A stretch of DNA of 64,000 bases from Stutzerimonas balearica DSM 6083 (lineage in GTDB: Bacteria > Pseudomonadota > Gammaproteobacteria > Pseudomonadales > Pseudomonadaceae): contig NZ_CP007511.1 of the NCBI RefSeq assembly GCF_000818015.1, positions 2,094,001 to 2,158,000 of the forward strand, given 5' to 3'. A program made the position numbers and the translations under genes. Within the stretch, counting starts at the first letter, position 1. Each line of letters opens with the position of its first letter. This document shows positions 57,182 to 64,000 of this stretch, piece after piece. The notes beneath the pieces were generated by a model. The model was not told the DNA's origin, did not search any database, and saw only the letters and a list, made by a program, of their open reading frames with translations.

Positions 57182-57606
57182 GCGCCTTTCTCGAACGCTT
57201 CGCCGAGGGGTTCTCCGGCCTCGATGCCAGCAATCTTCACCGCCTCGGCGAGCTGTACAGCGACAGTGTGCACTTCAGTGACCCGCTGCACGAGGTCTGG
57301 GGGCTGGATGAGCTCGAGCGCTACTTCGCGCAGCTGTACGCCAACGTCCAGGCGCTGGAGTTCGAGTTCTTCGCCTTCGATCAGGTGCGCGACGGTCAGG
57401 GCTACCTGCGCTGGCTGATGACCTACGAACACCCGCGGCTCAAGGGCGGCAAGCCGATCAGCCTGGAAGGTTGCAGCCTGCTGCGCTGGAACCTCGACGG
57501 CAAGGTCGAGCGGCACCGCGACTACTTCGATGCCGGCGCCCTGCTCTACCAGCACGTCCCGCTGATGGGCGGTGCCATTCGCTGGCTGCGCCGGAGGCTG
57601 GTGTGA
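57178..57606 (+). CDS. NTF2/SnoaL-like protein
   Basis: This 142-residue cone-shaped alpha/beta-barrel protein has YSDSVHFSDPLHEVWGLDEL near the N-terminus (shown in part). Relatives sit next to SDR, DUF1365 and Cfa-like genes in light- or singlet-oxygen-induced clusters, and they may bind a lipid intermediate. The function is unknown. Overlaps on both sides imply coupled translation. Confidence 0.82.
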   Translation: MSAFLERFAEGFSGLDASNLHRLGELYSDSVHFSDPLHEVWGLDELERYFAQLYANVQALEFEFFAFDQVRDGQGYLRWLMTYEHPRLKGGKPISLEGCSLLRWNLDGKVERHRDYFDAGALLYQHVPLMGGAIRWLRRRLV

Positions 57607-58367
57607 GCGCGCCCAGGCGCATCTGGCTGACCGGCGCCAGCAGTGGCATCGGCCAGGCAATGGCTGCGCGCCTGCTGGCCGCCGGGCACCGGGTCGCGCT
57701 GAGTGCGCGGCGCGCGGAGCCGCTGCAGGCACTGGCCGAGCGCTACCCGCTGCAGGCGCTGGTGTTGCCCGGCGACCTGACCGACGCCGCTGCGGTGGCG
57801 GGCATGGCCGAGGTCATCGGCGTGCAATGGGGCGCGCTCGACCAGGCGATCCTCAATGCCGGGACTTGCGAGTACATCGAGGCGGGCCGCTTCGATGCCG
57901 CCCTGGTCGAACGGGTGGTGCGCAGCAACCTGATCGCCCCGGCCTACTGCATCGAGGCGGCATTGCCTCTGCTGCTGCGCGGCGACCGGCCTCATATGGT
58001 GGGTGTCGGCAGCTCGGTGACCTGGCTGCCGTTGCCGCGCGCCGAGGCCTACGGCGCCTCCAAGGCAGGCTTGCGCTACCTCCTGCAGGCGCTGCGGCTG
58101 GATCTGGCGGCGCAGGGCGTCGCCGTCACGCTGGTCAGCCCCGGCTTTGTCGACACCCCGCTGACCCGTCGCAACGACTTTCCCATGCCCATGCGCTGGC
58201 CGGTCGAACGCGCCGCGCAACACATTCTCGAGCGGCTCGAACAGCGGCCGTTGGAGATCGCGTTTCCGGCGCCCTTCATCGCCGGTTTGCGCCTGCTTTC
58301 CTGGCTGCCCGCCAGGCTGCAGTTCGCCATTGGCCGCCGGCTGGCGCGGCCTGACTCTCACGGATAG
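57603..58367 (+). CDS. Short-chain dehydrogenase/reductase
   Basis: This 254-residue NAD(P)-dependent oxidoreductase has TGASSGIG (residues 10-17), an NAG-type motif in ILNAGTCEY, catalytic Ser in VGSSVTW and YGASK. It starts with GTG overlapping the previous stop by 4 bases. The substrate is unknown; the neighbourhood points to a fatty-acyl or lipid-linked compound. Confidence 0.87.
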   Translation: MSAPRRIWLTGASSGIGQAMAARLLAAGHRVALSARRAEPLQALAERYPLQALVLPGDLTDAAAVAGMAEVIGVQWGALDQAILNAGTCEYIEAGRFDAALVERVVRSNLIAPAYCIEAALPLLLRGDRPHMVGVGSSVTWLPLPRAEAYGASKAGLRYLLQALRLDLAAQGVAVTLVSPGFVDTPLTRRNDFPMPMRWPVERAAQHILERLEQRPLEIAFPAPFIAGLRLLSWLPARLQFAIGRRLARPDSHG

Positions 58368-58374
58368 ACAGACC

Positions 58375-59622
58375 ATGAAAATCGCCATCATCGGCAGCGG
58401 TATTTCCGGCCTGGCCTGCGCCTACCTGCTCGCCCGTCGGCACGACGTGACCGTGTTCGAGGCCGAGAGCTGGATCGGCGGGCATACCCACACCGTTCCG
58501 GTCGAGTTCGACGGCCGCCACTACCGGATCGATACCGGTTTCATCGTGTTCAACGACTGGACCTACCCAAACTTCATCCGTCTGCTCGACCAGCTCGGCG
58601 TGGCCTACAAGCCGACCGAGATGAGCTTTTCGGTATGCGACCCGGCGAGCGGCACGGAATACAACGGGCACAACCTCAACACGCTGTTCGCGCAGCGGCG
58701 CAACCTGTTTTCGCCGGCCTTCTGGGGCATGCTGCAGGACCTGCTGCGCTTCAACCGCGAGGCCCAGGACGACTTGGTCAATGGCCGGATCGGCCCGCAC
58801 GTGACGCTTGGCGAATACCTGGCCATCGGGCGCTACGGGCAGCGCTTCATCGACCACTACATCGTGCCGATGGGCGCGGCGATCTGGTCCATGTCGCTCA
58901 AGGACATGCTGGGCTTTCCGCTGGAGTTCTTCGTCCGTTTCTTCCGCAACCACGGCCTGCTGTCGGTGAACCACCGGCCGCAATGGTATGTGGTCGAGGG
59001 CGGCTCCAGCGCCTATGTCGAACCGCTGACCCGCAGCTTCGCCGAGCGCATCCGCCGCAGTTGCCCGGTCTACGAGGTACGCCGCGACGCCGAAGGTGTC
59101 ACGCTGCACAGCGCCCTTGGCGTGGAGCGCTTCGACAAGGTGGTCTTCGCCTGCCACAGCGATCAGGCACTGCGCCTGCTGGAGCGCCCGAGCGAAGCGG
59201 AGCAGACGGTGCTCGGCGCCATCGGCTACGCCGATAACGATGTCGTTCTGCATACCGACACCCGCCTGTTGCCCAGCCGCCGGCTCGCCTGGGCCAGTTG
59301 GAACTACCGCCTGGGCGGCCCGCCGCAGCAGCCGGCGGCGGTGACCTACAACATGAACATCCTGCAGGGCATCGAGGCGCCGGAGACCTTCTGCGTCAGC
59401 CTCAACCAGACCCAGGCGATCGACCCGCGACGCATCCTCGCCCGTTTCACTTATGCCCACCCGCAATACAGCCTGACCGCGATTGCCGCGCAGGAGCGTG
59501 TGGAGGAACTGCAAGGCCAGCAACACAGCTACTTCTGCGGTGCCTACTGGGCCAACGGCTTCCACGAGGATGGCGTGGTCAGCGCGCTGCGCGTCGCCGA
59601 AGCCTTCGGAGAGCAGCTGTGA
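58375..59622 (+). CDS. FAD-dependent oxidoreductase (flavin amine-oxidase fold)
   Basis: This 415-residue flavoprotein has the dinucleotide-binding GSGISGLACAYLLA, the second GG motif GGHTHTV, and a C-terminal FAD signature in FCGAYWANGFHEDGV. Homologues lie beside Cfa-like and DUF1365 genes in the singlet-oxygen regulon of Rhodobacter, where this set is implicated in making furan fatty acids from methylated acyl chains. A similar role here is inference. Confidence 0.87.
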   Translation: MKIAIIGSGISGLACAYLLARRHDVTVFEAESWIGGHTHTVPVEFDGRHYRIDTGFIVFNDWTYPNFIRLLDQLGVAYKPTEMSFSVCDPASGTEYNGHNLNTLFAQRRNLFSPAFWGMLQDLLRFNREAQDDLVNGRIGPHVTLGEYLAIGRYGQRFIDHYIVPMGAAIWSMSLKDMLGFPLEFFVRFFRNHGLLSVNHRPQWYVVEGGSSAYVEPLTRSFAERIRRSCPVYEVRRDAEGVTLHSALGVERFDKVVFACHSDQALRLLERPSEAEQTVLGAIGYADNDVVLHTDTRLLPSRRLAWASWNYRLGGPPQQPAAVTYNMNILQGIEAPETFCVSLNQTQAIDPRRILARFTYAHPQYSLTAIAAQERVEELQGQQHSYFCGAYWANGFHEDGVVSALRVAEAFGEQL

Positions 59623-60428
59623 GCACTGCGCTGGCGCACAGCGCGCTCTATTCCGGCTGGGTCCGGCATCGGCGCTTCGCTCCCCGGGCCCATGCGTTTC
59701 GCTATCGCATCGGCCTGCTCTACCTGGACCTGGCCGAACAACAGGCGCTGACCGAGCTGTCGCCCCTGGCCGGGCGGCTGGCGGCGTTCTGCTTCCGCGA
59801 GACCGATTACCTGCCCGAGTTCACCCGCAACGGCACCGGCCTGGCCGATGCGGTGCGCCAGCGCGTGGCCGAAGCGCTCGGCAAGCGGATCGACGGGCCC
59901 ATACGTGTGCTGACACAGCCGCGCAGCTGGGGGCTTTCGTTCAACCCGGTGAGCTTCTTCTATTGCTTCGATGCCGACGAGCAACTGCGCGCCGTGCTCT
60001 GCGAAGTGAGCAACACCCCCTGGCGCGAGCGGTATCACTACGTTCTGCCGGCCAATCAGGTCGGCAAGCTGCGCTGCAGCGTGGCCAAGACCTTCCACGT
60101 CTCGCCATTCCTGCCGCGCGAGCTGGAATACCGCATGCGTTTCACCATTCCCGGCCCGCAGCTGGCCGTGCACATGGAGGATTGGCAGGGCGAGACCCGC
60201 TTGTTCGACGCCACGCTCACCCTCGAACGCCAGGTGCTCGACCGCACTGCCCTGCACCGCCACCTGCTGGCCTTCCCCTGGATGACCGGCAAGACCCTGC
60301 TCGGCATCTACTGGCAGGCCCTGCGCCTGCTCGTCAAACGTGTCCCGCTGTTCGACCACACCGCCGCCATTGGCCACTACGGCGTCGCCACCTCGCAACC
60401 CAGGGAGCCCCGCGATGAAAAGCTCTAG
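59619..60428 (+). CDS. DUF1365 protein
   Basis: This 269-residue cytoplasmic protein is recognised by the N-terminal YSGWVRHRRFAPRAHAFRYR (shown in part) and FNPVSFFYCF. The family almost always lies between a flavin oxidoreductase and a Cfa-like methyltransferase, as here. The function is not established. It starts with GTG overlapping the previous stop and overlaps the next gene by 14 bases. Confidence 0.87.
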   Translation: MSTALAHSALYSGWVRHRRFAPRAHAFRYRIGLLYLDLAEQQALTELSPLAGRLAAFCFRETDYLPEFTRNGTGLADAVRQRVAEALGKRIDGPIRVLTQPRSWGLSFNPVSFFYCFDADEQLRAVLCEVSNTPWRERYHYVLPANQVGKLRCSVAKTFHVSPFLPRELEYRMRFTIPGPQLAVHMEDWQGETRLFDATLTLERQVLDRTALHRHLLAFPWMTGKTLLGIYWQALRLLVKRVPLFDHTAAIGHYGVATSQPREPRDEKL

Positions 60429-61725
60429 CCTGTCTGTCAAAGCCAAACCGATGGCCACCAGCGGCCTGGCCAGCAGCCTGCTGCGGCGTATCGTCATCGG
60501 CCACCTGAAGCGCCTGCGCCACGGCGGGCTGACCTTGGTCGACGGCGGCCAGCGACTGCACTTCGGCGAGCGCGGGCTGCAGGCCGAGATCCGCGTGCAG
60601 GACGCCAACCTCTGGGGGCTGGTCGCCAGCAACGGCTCGATCGGCGCTGGCGAAGCCTATGTGCTGGGTTACTGGACCAGCCACGACGTGACGGCCGTGG
60701 TGCGCCTGTTCGTCGCCAACCTCGAGGTGCTGGACGGCATCGAGCGTGGCCTGGCGTTGTTCGGCCAGCCGGTGGTGCGCGCGCTGCACTGGTTCAACCG
60801 CAACACCCGCAGCGGCTCACGGCGCAACATCGCTGCGCACTACGACCTGGGCAACGACCTGTTCGAGCGCATGCTCGACCGCACCATGATGTATTCGGCG
60901 GCGATGTTCGAAAGCGTCGAAGACAGCCTCGAGCAGGCTCAGCTGAACAAGCTCGAGCGCATCTGCCGCAAGCTGGAGCTCGGCCCTGAGGACCATCTGC
61001 TGGAGATCGGCACCGGCTGGGGCAGCATGGCGCTCTACGCCGCGGTGCATTACGGCTGCCGGGTCACCACCACCACGCTGTCGCGCGAGCAGTACGCCTA
61101 CACCCAGCGGCGCATCGAGGAGCAGGGCCTGCAGGATCGCATCACCCTCCTGCTCGAGGACTATCGCGACCTCGAAGGCCAGTTCGACAAGCTGGTGTCC
61201 ATCGAGATGATCGAGGCAGTCGGGCACCGCTTCCTGCCGCAGTACTTCCGCCAGTGCGCGCGCCTGCTCAAACCCGATGGGCTGATGCTGCTGCAGGCGA
61301 TCACCATCCGCGACCAGCGCTACGAACGCGCTCGGCGCAGCGTCGATTTCATCCAGCGTTACATCTTCCCCGGCGGCGCCCTGCCCTCGGTGCAGAAGAT
61401 GGTCGACCTCGCCACGCGCGAAACCGACATGAACCTGGTGCACATGGAGGATTTCGGCGAGCACTATGCGCGCACCCTGCGCCTGTGGCACGACAACCTT
61501 CGCCAGGCGCGCCAGGAGCTCGAGCAGCTGGGCTACGACGAGCAGTTCTATCGGCTCTGGGAGTTCTACCTGTGCTACTGCGAGGGCGGCTTCCTCGAGC
61601 GGGCCATCGGCACCGCCCAGCTGCTGCTGGCCAAGCCCGCGGCGCACCCGGACGTGCTGGCGTTGCGCGCCGGCAGCGCGTACTCGGCCCAGCCTGGCCG
61701 CATCAAGCATCCGGAGCCGGCATGA
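60415..61725 (+). CDS. Cyclopropane-fatty-acyl-phospholipid synthase-like methyltransferase
   Basis: This 436-residue SAM-dependent enzyme acts on unsaturated acyl chains of membrane phospholipids. The SAM-binding segment is [17 protein letters not shown], and the C-terminal CYCEGGF matches the conserved cysteine region of Cfa. The first motif differs from classic Cfa (GTGWG in place of GCGWG), so it may methylate rather than cyclopropanate, as reported for the furan-fatty-acid pathway enzyme. It overlaps the chemoreceptor gene by 4 bases. Confidence 0.88.
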   Translation: MKSSSLSVKAKPMATSGLASSLLRRIVIGHLKRLRHGGLTLVDGGQRLHFGERGLQAEIRVQDANLWGLVASNGSIGAGEAYVLGYWTSHDVTAVVRLFVANLEVLDGIERGLALFGQPVVRALHWFNRNTRSGSRRNIAAHYDLGNDLFERMLDRTMMYSAAMFESVEDSLEQAQLNKLERICRKLELGPEDHLLEIGTGWGSMALYAAVHYGCRVTTTTLSREQYAYTQRRIEEQGLQDRITLLLEDYRDLEGQFDKLVSIEMIEAVGHRFLPQYFRQCARLLKPDGLMLLQAITIRDQRYERARRSVDFIQRYIFPGGALPSVQKMVDLATRETDMNLVHMEDFGEHYARTLRLWHDNLRQARQELEQLGYDEQFYRLWEFYLCYCEGGFLERAIGTAQLLLAKPAAHPDVLALRAGSAYSAQPGRIKHPEPA

Positions 61726-63212
61726 AAGCGAACGACCTGCATGCCCATTTCCGCCAGGCCGACCGCATCATGCTCGGCGTGCTCTGGCTGCTGTTCGCCT
61801 ATGCCCTGGGGCTGGCAGCGTTCAATGGTGGCTGGGCCCAGGCGCTGCTCATTGGCGGGCTCACCGCGGTCAGCGTCAGCGCCCTGCAGGCGTTGGTTCC
61901 CGGTGGGCGCCTGCTGCGCTGCACCGTCGCGGCCGCGTTCATGGTGATGTCGGCGCTGCACATCAACCTGGCGCACGGCCTGCTTGAAATGCACTTCGGC
62001 ATCTTCGTGCTGCTGGCCTTTCTCGTTTATTACCGGGACTGGCTGCCCATCGTCGTCGCGGCGACCACCATCGCCGTGCATCATCTGGCGTTCTTCGCCC
62101 TGCAGCAGCAGGGCACGCCGGTTTATCTGGTACCAGCCGGCAGCTGGGGCGTGATCGCTCTGCACGCGGTGTATGTCGTGGTCGAGAGCGCCATTCTCGT
62201 CTACCTGGCGCTGCGCGCCGCACGTGAGGCGGCCGAGGGCGATGCCCTGATGGCGACTGTCGCCGGCATCACACGCGATGCGCAGCGCTTCGATCTGAGC
62301 GTGCGTCACCGCGGGCGCGGCCTGATCGCCGAACGCTTCAATGGTCTGCTCGTCCAGCTTGGGCAGTTGCTGCATTCGGCGCTTGCCGACGCGGGCCAGG
62401 TAGGCGCCTCTGCCGGACAGTTGCGCGAGGCCACCGCCACCCTGCGCAGCGGCGCGACCGGCCAGCTGGCCGAGGCCGCGCAGATGACCGAGGCCATGCA
62501 GCAGATGAGCCTGGCCATCGATGACGTTGCCGAGCATGCCGATCACGCCGCTAAGGCGGCCGCGGATGCCACCCGCCGCGCCACTGAAAGCCGTGCGTCG
62601 GTGGGCGCGGCGCTGAGCGAGATCGGCCGGCTCGCCGAGCACATCGAAGGGACCGATCAGCGGGTGCAAAGCCTGGTCGCCGAAGTTGCGGAGATCGGCC
62701 GCGTGCTCGACGTCATCAGTGCCATCGCTGCGCAAACCAACCTGCTGGCGCTCAACGCCGCTATCGAAGCGGCGCGCGCCGGCGACCAGGGCCGAGGCTT
62801 CGCGGTGGTGGCCGACGAGGTGCGCAGCCTCGCACGTCGGACTGCCGAGTCGACCGACGAAATCCAGGGCGTCATCGGCCGCCTGCAACTGCAGAGCCAG
62901 CAGGCCAGCCAGGCGATGCAGGAAAGCCGGCAGAGCGTGCAACGCTGCGTCGACGGCAGCCAGACCACGCGCGCGCTGCTGGAGGCCATCGGTGGCGAGA
63001 TCGAGGCCATCTCGCGGATGAACGAGCTGATCGCTGCGGCCACGCATGAGCAGAGCGCAGTTTGTGCGGACGTCGCCAGCCATCTGCGCAACGTCCAGCA
63101 TGTCGCCGAGCGCAACGCCGACGATGCCGGTCGGCTGGATGAACAGGCCGGCCAGCTGCACATCCTTTCCAGCCGCCTGGGGGCGATCGGCTCGCGGTTC
63201 CAACTGACCTGA
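61722..63212 (+). CDS. Multi-spanning chemoreceptor without periplasmic domain
   Basis: This 496-residue methyl-accepting protein has about six N-terminal helices (residues 17-165) with very short loops instead of a periplasmic ligand domain, then a linker and a full MCP signalling domain with [21 protein letters not shown] sensor of this shape should respond to membrane state, redox or energy. It is the last gene of the operon and overlaps the lipid methyltransferase by ATGA, so its expression is tied to photolyase and lipid modification. The ligand is unknown. Confidence 0.85.
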   Translation: MKANDLHAHFRQADRIMLGVLWLLFAYALGLAAFNGGWAQALLIGGLTAVSVSALQALVPGGRLLRCTVAAAFMVMSALHINLAHGLLEMHFGIFVLLAFLVYYRDWLPIVVAATTIAVHHLAFFALQQQGTPVYLVPAGSWGVIALHAVYVVVESAILVYLALRAAREAAEGDALMATVAGITRDAQRFDLSVRHRGRGLIAERFNGLLVQLGQLLHSALADAGQVGASAGQLREATATLRSGATGQLAEAAQMTEAMQQMSLAIDDVAEHADHAAKAAADATRRATESRASVGAALSEIGRLAEHIEGTDQRVQSLVAEVAEIGRVLDVISAIAAQTNLLALNAAIEAARAGDQGRGFAVVADEVRSLARRTAESTDEIQGVIGRLQLQSQQASQAMQESRQSVQRCVDGSQTTRALLEAIGGEIEAISRMNELIAAATHEQSAVCADVASHLRNVQHVAERNADDAGRLDEQAGQLHILSSRLGAIGSRFQLT

Positions 63213-63246
63213 TCGCGCCCCCGAATGGGGAGTCGTACGGCCGTGG

Positions 63247-63263
63247 CGCACTCTCGTGGTTCA
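63247..63263 (+). promoter_or_regulatory. Possible NtrC-binding site
   Basis: CGCACT-CTCGT-GGTTCA resembles the NtrC dyad TGCACC-N5-GGTGCA and centres about 144 bases upstream of the expected sigma-54 start point, a usual enhancer distance. The match is imperfect. Confidence 0.4.
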
Positions 63264-63372
63264 TGCGCACTGGCCGGGTCGGCCCGGCCGGGGCTGTAGC
63301 GATAGCGCTCAGGTGACCCGGCAACGGCTCTGTGCCGCGCCTTTCCAGCCTTCGCCAGCGCTTTTCGGAATC

Positions 63373-63388
63373 TGGCACGCAACCTGCT
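63373..63388 (+). promoter_or_regulatory. Sigma-54 promoter of nirB
   Basis: TGGCACG-CAAC-CTGCT matches the RpoN consensus TGGCACG-N4-TTGCW at all but one base, with the invariant GG and GC exactly 10 bases apart. Transcription should begin near 63399, leaving a leader of about 209 bases. Confidence 0.85.
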
Positions 63389-63432
63389 TATCCCTAGGCA
63401 CAGGCCGCTCCCGATGCGAGTGGCAGTCCCGG

Positions 63433-63497
63433 GTGGTCAGCGTCGACCACTGCGCCCCAAGGCGGCGGGACAGTGCGATCCGGGCAACGGGGCTCGG
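63433..63497 (+). ncRNA. Dual-hexaloop ANTAR (NasT-type) leader RNA
   Basis: Two hairpins each close a six-base loop with A at position 1 and G at position 4: GTGGTC-AGCGTC-GACCAC (63433-63450) and CCGGGC-AACGGG-GCTCGG (63480-63497, one wobble pair). This is the defining pattern of RNAs bound by ANTAR antiterminators. With the terminator at 63532 it forms a nitrate/nitrite-responsive antitermination switch. Confidence 0.82.
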
Positions 63498-63531
63498 GCG
63501 AATCGACACAAGAAACCTACGAATACCAGGC

Positions 63532-63570
63532 AAAGGCGCCTGGGGCCGGCAGCGGCTCCAGGCGCCTTTT
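63532..63570 (+). terminator. Leader terminator before nirB
   Basis: GGCGCCTGGGGCC (63535-63547) pairs with GGCTCCAGGCGCC (63554-63566; one wobble/mismatch) and is followed by five T residues. It lies in the nirB leader 38 bases before the start codon and would stop transcription unless antiterminated. Confidence 0.9.
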
Positions 63571-63607
63571 TGTTTTGCGGACCGAGCGGTCCGGCGGAGG
63601 AACGGCT

Positions 63608-64000
63608 GTGAATTCGATCGTCACCCCGATCAAGCGAGAAACCCTGATCATCGTCGGCAACGGCATGGTCGGCCACCACTGCGTCGAGCAACTGGTCGAG
63701 CGCGGCGCGCTGGGACGTTACCAGGTGCATGTCTACGGCGAGGAGCGCCAGCGCGCCTACGACCGCGTGCACCTGTCCGAATACTTCGGCGGCCGCGATG
63801 CCGAGTCGCTGGCCATGTGCGAGGCCGACTACTACACCAGCCACGGCGTGCAGGCGCACCTCGGCGTGCAGGTGCTGGAGATCGATCGCGAGCGCCGCGA
63901 AGTGCTTACCAGCGTCGGCCGCCAGCCTTACGACAAGCTGATTCTCGCCACCGGCTCCTATCCCTTCGTACCGCCTATTACCGGCGCCGAAGGCAATGCC
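63608..64000 (+). CDS. nirB: Nitrite reductase large subunit NirB, N-terminal fragment
   Basis: This is the start of the assimilatory NAD(P)H-nitrite reductase large subunit, which reduces nitrite to ammonium in the cytoplasm. The 131 codons seen include the FAD-binding LIIVGNGMVGHHCVEQL, the RAYDRVHLSEYF segment typical of NirB, and KLILATGSYPFVPP. GTG 63608 is the likely start (GGAGG lies 9 bases upstream). The gene runs past the window end. Control by sigma-54 and an ANTAR leader fits nitrogen-source regulation. Confidence 0.9.
   Translation, partial: MNSIVTPIKRETLIIVGNGMVGHHCVEQLVERGALGRYQVHVYGEERQRAYDRVHLSEYFGGRDAESLAMCEADYYTSHGVQAHLGVQVLEIDRERREVLTSVGRQPYDKLILATGSYPFVPPITGAEGNA

Noticed and set aside
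60415-61725. Calling the methyltransferase a standard Cfa
   Set aside because: The SAM motif differs and the gene neighbourhood (flavin oxidoreductase, DUF1365) points to a different lipid product, so no cfa symbol was given.

Overview
The window is GC-rich, almost entirely coding DNA from a gammaproteobacterial chromosome. Gene content and order point to Pseudomonas sensu lato, probably the Stutzerimonas (P. stutzeri) group: MuxABC-OpmB efflux, an exa/ped quinoprotein ethanol-oxidation cluster, NosP/NahK, PqqF, a short LOV photoreceptor and the start of an assimilatory nirB. The species assignment is inference; no rRNA or tRNA is present. No insertion sequence, phage gene or CRISPR array was seen.

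Layout. (1) 1-12 kb: the end of a MexEF-OprN-like RND efflux operon, an orphan TRAP binding protein (dctP), and a complete reverse-strand muxABC-opmB operon. (2) 12-13.7 kb: a MurJ/MviN-family flippase. (3) 13.7-44 kb: a quinoprotein alcohol-oxidation island. It holds the calcium-type PQQ ethanol dehydrogenase (exaA/pedE), its cytochrome c (pedF), a SoxYZ-like carrier, a metallohydrolase and a binding protein; a pentapeptide-repeat protein; a TonB receptor; a PedS2/PedR2-like two-component pair; a cupredoxin-like protein; a frameshifted chemoreceptor; the PedA1A2BC-type ABC system; a CxxxCW protein; an AgmR/ErbR response regulator broken by a frameshift; NahK and NosP; a porin; and pqqF. Three housekeeping or signalling genes (GNAT, DEDDy exonuclease, BdlA-like PAS receptor) sit inside the island. 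Copies of a CTACCTTGGTAG-like dyad occur in several of its promoters and suggest a shared LuxR-type operator.

(4) 44-63.2 kb: a light-response island. Two paralogous MerR/LitR regulators without a recognisable cobalamin motif flank a short LOV protein with its photoactive Cys53, folE-folX, a chalcone-isomerase-like/MFS/DUF3833 set, a diguanylate cyclase, ferrochelatase, an epimerase, and a nine-gene, nearly gapless operon: DUF523/DUF1722, merR, photolyase, NTF2-like, SDR, flavin oxidoreductase, DUF1365, Cfa-like methyltransferase and a chemoreceptor. TGTACA-N12-TGTACA operators lie upstream of folE, between the epimerase and the Trp-rich protein, and twice at the photolyase operon promoter. 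(5) 63.2-64 kb: a sigma-54 promoter, a two-hairpin ANTAR-type leader and a terminator precede the truncated nirB.

Working model. Ethanol and related alcohols are oxidised in the periplasm by ExaA, with electrons passing to PedF, under layered LuxR-type control. Separately, blue light sensed by the LOV protein probably relieves MerR/LitR repression to switch on DNA repair, pterin and haem supply, membrane lipid modification and a chemoreceptor. Two single-base deletions (chemoreceptor near 28446, AgmR near 35797) need checking against raw reads before any biological reading.
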